Origin: Paraburkholderia xenovorans LB400
GTDB lineage: Bacteria; Pseudomonadota; Gammaproteobacteria; Burkholderiales; Burkholderiaceae
Reading direction: 5' to 3'
Assembly: GCF_000013645.1 (NCBI RefSeq)
Contig: NC_007952.1
Coordinates: 1,798,001-1,862,000, forward strand
DNA length: 64,000 nucleotides
The translations under genes were made by a program, and so were the position numbers. Within the stretch, counting starts at the first letter, position 1. Every line of letters starts with the position of its first letter. The notes beneath the pieces are model-generated. The model was not told the origin of the DNA, ran no database searches, and saw only the letters and a list, made by a program, of their open reading frames with translations. This document shows, one piece after another, positions 1 through 8,185 of this stretch.

Positions 1-278
1 CGCTGTTGCACAACCAGGCTCGCTGGCTCGAGCAGCATGGCTCCACCTACAGCGAAGCGCGCGACTATCTTGCAAGCCTGCACTTCGGTCTTGCCAGCGT
101 CGCGCGAAAAACGCAGACCCGCTTCGACGAGCTTTCCAAGGAGTTCACGACGGCGGGCGGTTTGAACGAACAGGTACTGGACGCGCTCGGCGCTCATCGA
201 GTGTTCAATGCTTTCGATGACGCGTTCGATCAGGTTCTACACCGGATCGGCGGAACAGTTTCTCAACGCAATGAATAA
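1..278 (+). CDS. Pyrroline-5-carboxylate reductase-like protein, C-terminal end (partial)
   Basis: Only the last 92 codons are in the window; the frame is open to the left edge and stops with TAA. The helical C-terminus contains TAGGLNEQVL, which resembles the conserved Pro/Ser-Gly-Gly-Thr segment of the dimerisation domain of the ProC superfamily. The NAD(P)-binding Rossmann part would lie outside. Its position beside a hydroxyproline catabolic block fits a proline or pyrroline-carboxylate reductase homologue. It is transcribed toward the block, convergent with the GntR gene, and may be a separate unit. The exact substrate cannot be told from this fragment. Confidence 0.6.
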   Translation, partial: LLHNQARWLEQHGSTYSEARDYLASLHFGLASVARKTQTRFDELSKEFTTAGGLNEQVLDALGAHRVFNAFDDAFDQVLHRIGGTVSQRNE

Positions 279-317
279 CGAATCAAATGAAGAGGGCCAA
301 TAGCGCCATTGCGCGAT

Positions 318-1079
318 TCACCGAGAAATCACCGCCTCGACCACGCTGACGATCTGCTTGGCCGCCGTCTTGACGTGCTGCTCCAGAAGCTTCGCTCCGA
401 GTTTCGGATCACGCTGGCGGCATGCTTCGACGAGGCCCATATGCTCTTCGTGCGACTGCTCGCGAATCGGCACCTGTACGACCTGAAAGCGGAAATACCG
501 GTCACTCCGGTCGTGCAGCACCCTCAGCATCTGCAGCGTGATATCCCGCTGCGCCGGCAGATAAAGCGTTTCGTGAAATCGCCAGTTCAGTTGTCCCCAC
601 TGCCCCTCTGAAGCCTTGTCCATTTCCTTGACGAGGCGCTCCGCCTTGTTGATCTCGGCATCCGTAATGCGCACGATCGCTTCGGAGAAAAGCCACGGTT
701 CCAGACGCAGGCGGATATCGAACGTTTCCTGCACTTCTTCCACCGAGAGTTCCGCCACATAAGCGCCCTTGTGCGGCACACTCGTCAGCAAACCCTCGCC
801 GGTCAAGCGCGTGATGGCTTCTCGAATCGGCACGCGGCTCACGCCCAGTTCCTCGGCCAGCGCTTCCTGTCGCAGCACCTCGCCTGGCGCGAGTTCGCCG
901 CTCAGAATCCGTTGGCGGATCGCGGTCAACACGAGATCCACCGTGGTGGGACGAACGATTTTCCTCGTCACGTTCGCGGCGGCAGAAGCCTCGCCTGGCG
1001 TGGATGTTTCGGAGCGACGTTGTTTGGCGGCAACCGGGGGCATGGCAACGGATCTATACGGTGAGGACGTTACCGACAT
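318..1079 (-). CDS. GntR family (FadR/FCD subfamily) transcriptional regulator
   Basis: 253 residues. A basic, Ala/Ser-rich N-terminal tail of about 40 residues precedes a winged helix-turn-helix (about 45-110, containing LRQEALAEELGVSRVPIREA). An all-helical FCD ligand domain (about 115-245) follows, with Asp and His residues (FDIRLRLE, WRFHETLY, EEHMGLVEA) typical of metal- and acid-binding FCD folds. It is the last gene of the same-strand hydroxyproline block, 51 nt after the amidohydrolase, so it probably senses a pathway acid and controls the cluster. A GGATCC-containing motif lies just upstream (1101-1113). An alternative ATG at 1043 is possible; neither start has a clear Shine-Dalgarno sequence. 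Confidence 0.88.
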   Translation of the reverse strand: MSVTSSPYRSVAMPPVAAKQRRSETSTPGEASAAANVTRKIVRPTTVDLVLTAIRQRILSGELAPGEVLRQEALAEELGVSRVPIREAITRLTGEGLLTSVPHKGAYVAELSVEEVQETFDIRLRLEPWLFSEAIVRITDAEINKAERLVKEMDKASEGQWGQLNWRFHETLYLPAQRDITLQMLRVLHDRSDRYFRFQVVQVPIREQSHEEHMGLVEACRQRDPKLGAKLLEQHVKTAAKQIVSVVEAVISR

Positions 1080-1100
1080 CGTAGCACGATGTCGGCTTTA

Positions 1101-1113
1101 GGATCCAAAATCC
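1101..1113. promoter_or_regulatory. Candidate GntR operator upstream of the regulator gene
   Basis: GGATCCAAAATCC lies 22 nt upstream of the regulator start. Related motifs occur before the MFS gene (9668-9680) and in the porin upstream region (11214-11223). The shared core is ATCCAAAAT/ATCCAATAT. FadR-subfamily GntR proteins usually bind short palindromes of this kind, so autoregulation is a reasonable inference. Confidence 0.4.
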
Positions 1114-1130
1114 AATAATCCGCGCGCCGT

Positions 1131-2366
1131 CTACGACAGGGCTTGACGAACCCAGGCGCCATTTTTCATGACCGCGGAAATCCGCTCGCCCTGGCCGCCC
1201 AGCAGGCGGATGTCTCTCGAAGGATCGCCGTCGACCACGAGAAGATCCGCGAAAGCGTCTGCCGCAATCACCCCGAGGCGCCCCTGCATGCCGACGATTT
1301 CAGCACCGATCGCAGTGGCCTGACAGATCGTCTCGAATGCGCCCAGAATGTCCGCACGAATCGACAGTTCATCGCTTTGATACTGATGCATGTCGCCGAG
1401 CAGATCGGTTCCCAAACCCATCTTCACGCCGTGACGCTTCAGGATTTCCAGTGCCTTCAGCCCCTGAATACGGACCGATTCGTTCTTGGCGAGCGCGCTC
1501 TCTCCGACCCCGGACCTGGTGCCCACCTTGCTCATCGCGTCGTAGGTCACCAGCGTAGGCACGGCAAACGCGCCGTGTTTTGCCATGACGGCGGCGGCTT
1601 CATCGTCGATCAGGTTGCCGTGCTCGATCGTGCGCACGCCGAGTTCGACCACTCGGGCGATCGCCTTGCCGGTATAGGCGTGGGCCATCACATAGGTTTG
1701 ATGCGACGCGGCTTCTTCCACGACGGCTTTAATCTCGTCGACTGAAAACTGCAGATTGCCGATCGGATCGGTCGGCGATGCAACGCCGCCCGACGCCATG
1801 ATCTTGATGTGGTGCGCGCCGGAACGCATCTCTTCGCGGACTGCCTTGCGGATCTCGTCCACGCCGTCGACAATGCGGCCGATTGCACCGAGGTTCCGGT
1901 GACAGCCGCACGGATCAGGATCCGAGTTGTCGAAGCGCTCGCGAAAATCGCCATGACCGCCGGTTTGCGACAGCGCCTTGCCGGCAACGAAGAGGCGCGG
2001 GCCCGCAATCACGCCTTCTTCGATAGCTCGCGACAACGCATAGTCGGCGCCGCCTGCATCGCGCACGGTCGTGAAGCCGCGATGCAGCATGCCGGCGAGA
2101 ATCGGTACGGCGCGCAGCACCGCGAAAGTGTTGGGCAAGCGCCCGTTGTTACCCAGATGCGCAACCGACGCGATCACATGCGCGTGGCAGTCGACCATAC
2201 CGGGCATCACCGTTTTACCGTCGACATCGATCACGTCGGCACCGTTGATCGAGACGGGTTCGCGCGACACCTCGCGGATCGTGTCGTTCTCGATCACGAT
2301 CGAATAGCGTGCGTCGTCGTGCTCATGATTGACATCCAGAACACGGGCGTTCTTCAGAATAAGCAT
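1131..2366 (-). CDS. Metal-dependent amidohydrolase, COG1228 (imidazolonepropionase/prolidase-like)
   Basis: 411 residues. It has the amidohydrolase-superfamily TIM barrel: the HAH-type metal motif VDCHAHV near residue 60, a central IKIMASGG segment with the carboxylated-lysine position, later histidines (AHAYTG and TIEHGNLID), and a final metal Asp (LGTDLLGD). Some COG1228 members (Sgx9260 type) hydrolyse Xaa-Pro or N-acyl-proline dipeptides. A role in releasing (hydroxy)proline from peptides would fit the operon, but this is inference. The ATG is preceded by GAGGGAATC. It lies 52 nt after the epimerase and 51 nt before the GntR gene. Confidence 0.8.
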   Translation of the reverse strand: MLILKNARVLDVNHEHDDARYSIVIENDTIREVSREPVSINGADVIDVDGKTVMPGMVDCHAHVIASVAHLGNNGRLPNTFAVLRAVPILAGMLHRGFTTVRDAGGADYALSRAIEEGVIAGPRLFVAGKALSQTGGHGDFRERFDNSDPDPCGCHRNLGAIGRIVDGVDEIRKAVREEMRSGAHHIKIMASGGVASPTDPIGNLQFSVDEIKAVVEEAASHQTYVMAHAYTGKAIARVVELGVRTIEHGNLIDDEAAAVMAKHGAFAVPTLVTYDAMSKVGTRSGVGESALAKNESVRIQGLKALEILKRHGVKMGLGTDLLGDMHQYQSDELSIRADILGAFETICQATAIGAEIVGMQGRLGVIAADAFADLLVVDGDPSRDIRLLGGQGERISAVMKNGAWVRQALS

Positions 2367-2418
2367 GATTCCCTCTTCAGATTGAAGTCATTCGCTGCGT
2401 GAGACCTCGCTCGCAACT

Positions 2419-3417
2419 TCATTTCAACAGGAAGCCCTTCGCAAGCGGATCCCGGTCGTCGACAAAAATAGTGTTATGGCCGGTGACGCGAGCCCAGCCT
2501 TCGATACTCGGAATGATCGCGTCCAGCTTGCCGACGCGAGTCGCCTCTTCCGGCATGCCCACGAACAGCGTGCCGATAATGCTTTCGTGGACGAAGCGTT
2601 CGCCGATCGCAAGCTTGCCCCTGGCCACAAGCTGCGCCATGCGAGCGGAGGTTCCGGTGCCGCAAGGCGACCGGTCGATCGCCTTGTCTCCGTAGAACAC
2701 TGCGTTGCGGGCGGTTGCGCCCGCAACGGTCGGTTCACCGGTCCACATGACATGGCTGAGGCCGCAAATCTCCGCTTTTTCCGGATGCGTGAAATCGTAT
2801 TTCTGATTGGCCTTCTGCCGCAGTATTGGACTCAGCCGCTGTATGTCCGACGGCCTCAGCGCATGCATGCCCGAGTAGTTGGCTTGCGGCTCGATGATGG
2901 CGTAGAAATTTCCACCATAAGCGACGTCAAAACGAATCTCACCCAGTCCTTCGACTTCGACGGACAGATCAGTTGAATGAAGGAATGACGGCACATTGAC
3001 GAGTTGGACCGAATCGACGTGCTCACCCTCCAGCCTGTATCTGGCAAGCACCAGACCTGCCGGTGTGTCCAGTCGCAGAACGCCGGGTTCCCTGGGACGT
3101 ACCAGACCGTTTTCTATCGCCGTCGTCACCGTGCCGATGGTTCCGTGGCCGCACATTGGCAAACACCCGCTCACCTCGATGAACAGGATCGCCACGTCGC
3201 AGTCGGGCCGGGTCGGCGGATAAAGGATGCTGCCGGACATCACCTCGTGCCCGCGCGGCTCGAACATCAGGGAAGTGCGGATCCAGTCGAACTCTCTCTC
3301 GAAGTGAGCGCGCTTCTCGATCATGTTCGCGCCTTCGAGCAGGGGCGCGCCGCCCGCGACGACACGCACCGGATTGCCGCATGTGTGGCCGTCGATACAG
3401 AAGAAAGTCGATTTCAT
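2419..3417 (-). CDS. lhpA: 4-hydroxyproline 2-epimerase (proline racemase family)
   Basis: 332 residues. It converts trans-4-hydroxy-L-proline to cis-4-hydroxy-D-proline, the entry step of the bacterial hydroxyproline pathway. Both catalytic cysteines of the family are visible: Cys89 in MCGHGTIG and Cys252 in DRSPCGTGTSA. Two cysteines fit an epimerase rather than a trans-3-hydroxyproline dehydratase, which carries Thr at the second position. I chose the ATG at 3417 because TCTGGAG sits just upstream and the protein then begins MKSTFFCIDGHTCGNPVR, the normal family N-terminus. The open frame extends 23 codons further upstream without family similarity. Pathway neighbours on the same strand support the assignment. 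Confidence 0.92.
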   Translation of the reverse strand: MKSTFFCIDGHTCGNPVRVVAGGAPLLEGANMIEKRAHFEREFDWIRTSLMFEPRGHEVMSGSILYPPTRPDCDVAILFIEVSGCLPMCGHGTIGTVTTAIENGLVRPREPGVLRLDTPAGLVLARYRLEGEHVDSVQLVNVPSFLHSTDLSVEVEGLGEIRFDVAYGGNFYAIIEPQANYSGMHALRPSDIQRLSPILRQKANQKYDFTHPEKAEICGLSHVMWTGEPTVAGATARNAVFYGDKAIDRSPCGTGTSARMAQLVARGKLAIGERFVHESIIGTLFVGMPEEATRVGKLDAIIPSIEGWARVTGHNTIFVDDRDPLAKGFLLK

Positions 3418-3499
3418 GGTGTTGCTCCAGAATGATGTTTTCCGGCTTCCGGTGGACGAGCCCGCCACCTGGTCTGTTGCACACATCGGGTGGGGCTCA

Positions 3500-4933
3500 T
3501 CACGCCTTCACGTACGCGGTTTTGACGACGGTGTAGAACTCCCGCGCATACGTGCCCTGCTCTCGCGGACCGTAGCTCGATCGCTTGCGACCGCCGAACG
3601 GCACGTGATAATCGACACCCGCGGTCGGCGCATTGACCATCACCATTCCCGCTTCCGCATGCCGCCTGAAATGGCTCGCGTATTTGAGCGACGTCGTGCA
3701 GATGCCGGCGGCAAGCCCGTACGGCGTATCGTTGGACACTGCGAGCGCTTCTTCGTAGTCTGCGACCTTGATGACCGATGCGACCGGGCCGAATACTTCT
3801 TCCCGGTTGATACGCATCGTATTGTCGGTCCCGATGACGAGCGCCGGGCGCATGAAGTAGCCCCGCGTCGGACGCTCGACCCGTTCACCGCCCAGCACCT
3901 GGCCGCCCTCTTCTGCGGCAATCTTCAGATACTTCAGGTTCTGTTGCAGTTGACGATCATCCAGCACCGGTCCGATCTGCGTCGCCTTGTCCAGCGCATG
4001 TCCCACCACCAGTTCGGACGCCTTGCGCTGCAGCGCGGCGACAAATTGCCCGTGAATGGCCGACGTGACGATCAGACGCGACGACGCCGTGCATCGCTGG
4101 CCTGTCGAGAAGAACGAGCCGTCAAGGGCCGCCTCTACCGCAACGTCGAGGTCCGCGTCATCGATGACCACCAGTGGATTCTTGCCGCCCATTTCAAGCT
4201 GCACTTTCTTGCCGCTCGTCACGCACTTCACCGCGATCGCCCGCCCCGTGCTCTCGGACCCTGTGAAGCTGATTGCGTCGATGTCCGGTGACGCGACCAA
4301 CGCTTCGCCGACCACGCGCCCCGGTCCGAGCAAAAGATTGACCACGCCGGCCGGCAAACCCGATTCTTCGAGAATCTTCACCAGTTCGGTGGCGCACGCA
4401 GGCACTGCCTCGGCCGGCTTGATAACAACGGTATTTCCATAAGCAAGCGCGGGCGCGATCTTCCATGCGGGAATGGCGATCGGGAAATTCCACGGTGTAA
4501 TCATGCCGATCACACCGAGCGGTTCCCGTGTCACTTCGACCGTCATACCCGGCCGCACCGACGACACCACCTCGCCACCAATGCGCAGCGCTTCGCCGGC
4601 AAAAAACTTGAAGATGTTGCCCGCGCGGCCCACTTCCCCGATCGCCTCGGGAAGACGCTTGCCCTCCTCGCGCGCGAGCAACGTCCCTAACTCTTCTTTG
4701 CGCTGAAGGATTCGGGTTCCCGCGGCGTCGAGAATGTCGGCTCGCTGTTGTGGAGTCGTCAGCGACCACGAGCGGAATGCGTGACGCGCCGCGGCGATCG
4801 CGTCGGCGACCAGCGCATCATCGGCGAGCAGGGCCTCGCCCACGACGTCGGACAGATCCGACGGGTTGAGGTTCGGCAATGTGCTCGTCGTACCAAGCCA
4901 TTCTCCGTTAATGAAGCTGCGATATTGCGACAT
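3500..4933 (-). CDS. lhpG: 2-oxoglutarate semialdehyde (2,5-dioxovalerate) dehydrogenase
   Basis: 477 residues, full length for the aldehyde dehydrogenase superfamily. Visible are the NAD(P) segment (VTPWNFPIA-like, then FTGSESTGR), the general-base region LEMGGKNPLVV and the catalytic cysteine in STGQRCTASS. In the hydroxyproline pathway this enzyme oxidises 2-oxoglutarate semialdehyde to 2-oxoglutarate. It sits directly between the deaminase and epimerase genes, which is what makes this substrate likely. The start at 4933 (MSQYRSFINGEW) has GAGG about 10 nt upstream. The frame is open for another 54 codons upstream, but that stretch is low complexity and unlike the family. Confidence 0.88.
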   Translation of the reverse strand: MSQYRSFINGEWLGTTSTLPNLNPSDLSDVVGEALLADDALVADAIAAARHAFRSWSLTTPQQRADILDAAGTRILQRKEELGTLLAREEGKRLPEAIGEVGRAGNIFKFFAGEALRIGGEVVSSVRPGMTVEVTREPLGVIGMITPWNFPIAIPAWKIAPALAYGNTVVIKPAEAVPACATELVKILEESGLPAGVVNLLLGPGRVVGEALVASPDIDAISFTGSESTGRAIAVKCVTSGKKVQLEMGGKNPLVVIDDADLDVAVEAALDGSFFSTGQRCTASSRLIVTSAIHGQFVAALQRKASELVVGHALDKATQIGPVLDDRQLQQNLKYLKIAAEEGGQVLGGERVERPTRGYFMRPALVIGTDNTMRINREEVFGPVASVIKVADYEEALAVSNDTPYGLAAGICTTSLKYASHFRRHAEAGMVMVNAPTAGVDYHVPFGGRKRSSYGPREQGTYAREFYTVVKTAYVKA

Positions 4934-5119
4934 ACTGGTTTCCCTCAGCGAGAAGCGGCTTTCCGATGGACCGGCACGCAATGCCCCCGTCGCTGAGTTT
5001 GCAAGTGATGCTGGCAGCGCGAATCCGCGGATTCGCGCTGCCAGCAGAATGGATTGACCGTCTCTGCTGAGGTTCCCACCGCAACCGCGCCTCACGGCAC
5101 GATTAGCGGGTACCTCAGA

Positions 5120-6022
5120 TCAGTTGGACAGCGCGCGTACGTTGGCGATGGCCTGTTCGACGATCGCCACGACTTTCTGACGCTCCTCGCCTTCGAGCTT
5201 CAGGCGGGGCGCCTTGACGTTTTCCGGGTAGCCGGCCGTCATGTTTTCCGCCAGCTTGATGTACTGAACCAGCTTCACATGCACATCCAGGTGGAACAGG
5301 TCGATCAGCGCGCGATAAAGCTCGCGCGCCTTGACGAAATCACCCGCCACGGCCAGGTTCAGCAACTCGACCGATTCCTTCGGCATGGCGTTCGCCATGC
5401 CCGAGACCCAGCCCGTTACACCCAGTGCCGCCGATTCCAGCACGAGGTCGTCAACGCCGCAGAACACCGCGAAGCGATCGCCGAAACGCTTCAACAGGTC
5501 CGTCACGCGGGTGGTGTCGTACGTTTCTTCCTTGATCGCGACCACGTTCGCTTCGTCTTTGAGCTGGTCCATCAGATCGGGGCGCATGTCCACACCGTAG
5601 CCGCGCGGATTGTTGTAGATCATCAGGCCAAGCCTGGTGGACCGTGCGATCGTGCGATAGAACTCGACGGTTTCGCGGTCATCCGAGCGGTACGTCAAGC
5701 CGGGAAACACCATGAGACCCTGCACGCCGATTGCCTCGGCGTCCTGAACAAACTGGACAGCCAGCGCGGTGCTCGTTTCTGCGAGACCCGAGATCACGGG
5801 CACGCGGCCAGCAACGGTCTCAACGGCCAGTTTCAGCACCGTACGCTTCTCGTCCGCGGTGAGTTGGGCATTTTCACCGACCATGCCCATCATCACCACA
5901 CCGCCGACACCGTTCTCGATCAGGCGGTTCAAACCGCTTTTGATCGCTTCGTGATCGAGCGAACCGTCATCCTTCAGTTTGGTCGTGACAGCGGGGAAAA
6001 CACCTTTCCAGTTGACTTGCAT
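5120..6022 (-). CDS. lhpC: 1-pyrroline-4-hydroxy-2-carboxylate deaminase (DapA/NAL superfamily)
   Basis: 300 residues with the dihydrodipicolinate-synthase TIM barrel. The Schiff-base lysine is in VVAIKEETYD and the partner tyrosine in MIYNNPRGYG. Family members of this type next to hydroxyproline epimerase and semialdehyde dehydrogenase genes remove ammonia and water from pyrroline-4-hydroxy-2-carboxylate to give 2-oxoglutarate semialdehyde. The start at 6022 (MQVNWKGVFPAVTTK) matches the family. The longer open frame upstream overlaps the dehydrogenase gene and is not family-like. It lies 74 nt downstream of the dehydrogenase. Confidence 0.88.
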   Translation of the reverse strand: MQVNWKGVFPAVTTKLKDDGSLDHEAIKSGLNRLIENGVGGVVMMGMVGENAQLTADEKRTVLKLAVETVAGRVPVISGLAETSTALAVQFVQDAEAIGVQGLMVFPGLTYRSDDRETVEFYRTIARSTRLGLMIYNNPRGYGVDMRPDLMDQLKDEANVVAIKEETYDTTRVTDLLKRFGDRFAVFCGVDDLVLESAALGVTGWVSGMANAMPKESVELLNLAVAGDFVKARELYRALIDLFHLDVHVKLVQYIKLAENMTAGYPENVKAPRLKLEGEERQKVVAIVEQAIANVRALSN

Positions 6023-6096
6023 GGCTACACCTTTAAAAGAAAATTGAAACACAAGCGGGCAGTCCCGCGGTTTAAATCGAGGTCGCGGGGGCCTCG

Positions 6097-7371
6097 CTAT
6101 TTCCTGAACCGTCCTATCGAGTAAGCGTCGAGAGAGATTCCGGGCGTACGATTGGCGAGCAGATCGGCAACGAGCGCGCCGGTGGTCGCACATTGCGTCA
6201 GGCCGAGATGCCCGTGACCAAACGCGTAAATAATGGAAGGCACGCGGGGCGACCGGCCGATAACCGGCAGCGAATCGGGCGTGGCCGGACGGTGCCCCAT
6301 CCACCTCACCGCGCCCTGATCGTCGATGCCGGGCAGGAATCGCTTGCCGAGCGTGAGAAGCGCGTCGCTGCGCCGATAGTTCGGCGGTGCTTTCAGTCCG
6401 GCAAACTCGGCCGCGCCGCCAATACGCAAACCGATGTCGAGTGGCGTGGCCACGAACTTGCGCTCGGCAAAGATCACTTCGCGCGAAAGGCTGATTCCAT
6501 GCTCGGGCAACGTAGTGTTGTAGCCACGCTCGCTATCGAGCAGCACGCGATCACCAATGGAATTCGCCAGACCGGCAGACCATGCGCCCGTGGCAACGAC
6601 GAGGCGCCGGCCACTCACCCGTTCACCGTTCTCCAGTACCGCTGCGGGCAATAAAGCATTGGAAGGGTCGAGCGCAGTCACGCGCCCGGCGATGAACTGC
6701 GCACCCAGCTCGCGAACACGATTGCGCAATTGAGTGACGAGTTGCTTCGGATCGCCAATATGCGACCAGTCTTCGAGAAACACGCCGTGTTTGAAAACCG
6801 GCGCGAGCGAAGGCTCGCAATCGCGAACTTCGGCGGCGCTCATCGTCTTCCAGCGCACGCCCAGTTCCCGCTTGAACGCCCATTCAGCGGCGTCGGCCTT
6901 GAACGCTTCATCGGTTTCGTAGACAGTCAGTGCACCGCGGCGATAGAACGTATCCATCGCCCCGATGTCCTCGAACATCGGCACGAGGTCGTCATATACG
7001 CGGTTATTGAGTTTCGCGAGGGCATGGGAAATGGAACGGAACCGATCCTGGTTGCCCGTTTTCTGGAACTCGATGAACCAGGGCAATGCGGCCGGAACAT
7101 GCTTCCAGTCCAACGAAAGCGGACCGAGCGGATCGACCAGCCACTTTGCCGCCTTGAAAAACAGCCCATGCACTGAAATCGGCGTGCTTTCAGTTACCGC
7201 AATTCCGCCCGCATTTCCATGCGACGTGCGATCCCCTTCGAAATCCGGATCGACTATCGCCACGGTGGCGCCGTCTTTCAGTATCGACCACGCGCAGGCA
7301 AGACCCACGATGCCACCGCCGATAACCACAACGTCAGGTGTCGCTCGTGAGGCATGAGTGTTAATTTGCAT
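6097..7371 (-). CDS. D-hydroxyproline dehydrogenase, DadA-like FAD oxidoreductase
   Basis: 424 residues. An N-terminal dinucleotide-binding motif (VVVIGGGIVGLACAW, about residues 12-26) and a DAO-family C-terminus (WMGHRPATPDSLPVIGRSP, then GHGHLGLTQ) place it in the DadA group. In context it should oxidise cis-4-hydroxy-D-proline to 1-pyrroline-4-hydroxy-2-carboxylate, passing electrons to the respiratory chain. No small beta or gamma subunit genes are present, so this looks like the homomeric LhpB-type rather than the heteromeric LhpBEF enzyme. The start at 7371 (MQINTHASRATPD) gives a normal short leader before the Rossmann motif; the frame is open 73 codons further upstream. Confidence 0.85.
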   Translation of the reverse strand: MQINTHASRATPDVVVIGGGIVGLACAWSILKDGATVAIVDPDFEGDRTSHGNAGGIAVTESTPISVHGLFFKAAKWLVDPLGPLSLDWKHVPAALPWFIEFQKTGNQDRFRSISHALAKLNNRVYDDLVPMFEDIGAMDTFYRRGALTVYETDEAFKADAAEWAFKRELGVRWKTMSAAEVRDCEPSLAPVFKHGVFLEDWSHIGDPKQLVTQLRNRVRELGAQFIAGRVTALDPSNALLPAAVLENGERVSGRRLVVATGAWSAGLANSIGDRVLLDSERGYNTTLPEHGISLSREVIFAERKFVATPLDIGLRIGGAAEFAGLKAPPNYRRSDALLTLGKRFLPGIDDQGAVRWMGHRPATPDSLPVIGRSPRVPSIIYAFGHGHLGLTQCATTGALVADLLANRTPGISLDAYSIGRFRK

Positions 7372-7625
7372 TTCCAGTTCTTCAAGATTGAATCGTCGCG
7401 GGCTATCCGTCAGAGGCCCGCGGCAGGCCGGGAATGACTTCGACCCAGGCACCGCGAATGGCTTCCACTGCCCCTTCTTACATGTGCAGACGATCTTGAT
7501 GAAGTCGTCAGTCTTTGACCCGGCGGCGTAGTGTCCGTCACACTTACCGCCGCCAGGCCGGCCTGCCAGATAACTTTCAAACAATGACACGAGGCGGAAA
7601 CATCTACCCGCCCCACCCTCGGGTC

Positions 7626-8171
7626 TTACACCTGCTCCATATGATCCGGCTCGCCGAGCTCGCGCAACCGGTCAAGGCTGGCTTCGAGCGGCACGACGGC
7701 AAGCTGGGCAAATACGAGTGCCAGACGCACGTCCGCGTGGTCGTACTGGCCCGCGCCGGCCAGCAGGTTCATGGTGCCGATCGTCACACCGTTCTTGCGC
7801 ACCGGTATGTTGAGGACGCTCTCGCAACCGATCGACCACAACACTTCGTACTCGGAGAACACTGCCTTGATATCTTCACGGGTCGAACCAATGAACATGT
7901 CGCCCCGGTGCAGCACGTGATCCGCCCACATGCTCCGGGTTACGCGCTTGAAGCCGCCGACCGGATTGATGTCAGGCCGGTTGCTATGCAGGCGCCCAAG
8001 CCGGCTGGACTGTTCGTCATATGCGAGTACCGTGAACAGGCGCTGGCCATAAACCTGGGTCAGCGCCTGCTCGATCGTTTCCCAAACGACCTCCGCCGGC
8101 TGTCCTTCCTGCAATGCACTGGCGACGCTCGCCAGCGCGGGCAGGATAACGTTCGGATTACTATTCGACAT
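7626..8171 (-). CDS. GAF domain-containing protein
   Basis: 181 residues, essentially one GAF domain (about 15-165) with LFTVLAYDE near the start and the strand SVLNIPVRKNGVTIGTMNLLA. There is no attached output domain. It lies 14 nt after the MFS gene on the same strand and so is probably co-transcribed with the hydroxyproline genes. A ligand-sensing or accessory role is possible; nothing in the sequence fixes the ligand. The 254 nt between it and the dehydrogenase start hold no other recognisable gene. Confidence 0.75.
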   Translation of the reverse strand: MSNSNPNVILPALASVASALQEGQPAEVVWETIEQALTQVYGQRLFTVLAYDEQSSRLGRLHSNRPDINPVGGFKRVTRSMWADHVLHRGDMFIGSTREDIKAVFSEYEVLWSIGCESVLNIPVRKNGVTIGTMNLLAGAGQYDHADVRLALVFAQLAVVPLEASLDRLRELGEPDHMEQV

Positions 8172-8185
8172 GGTGGTTCCGTGAA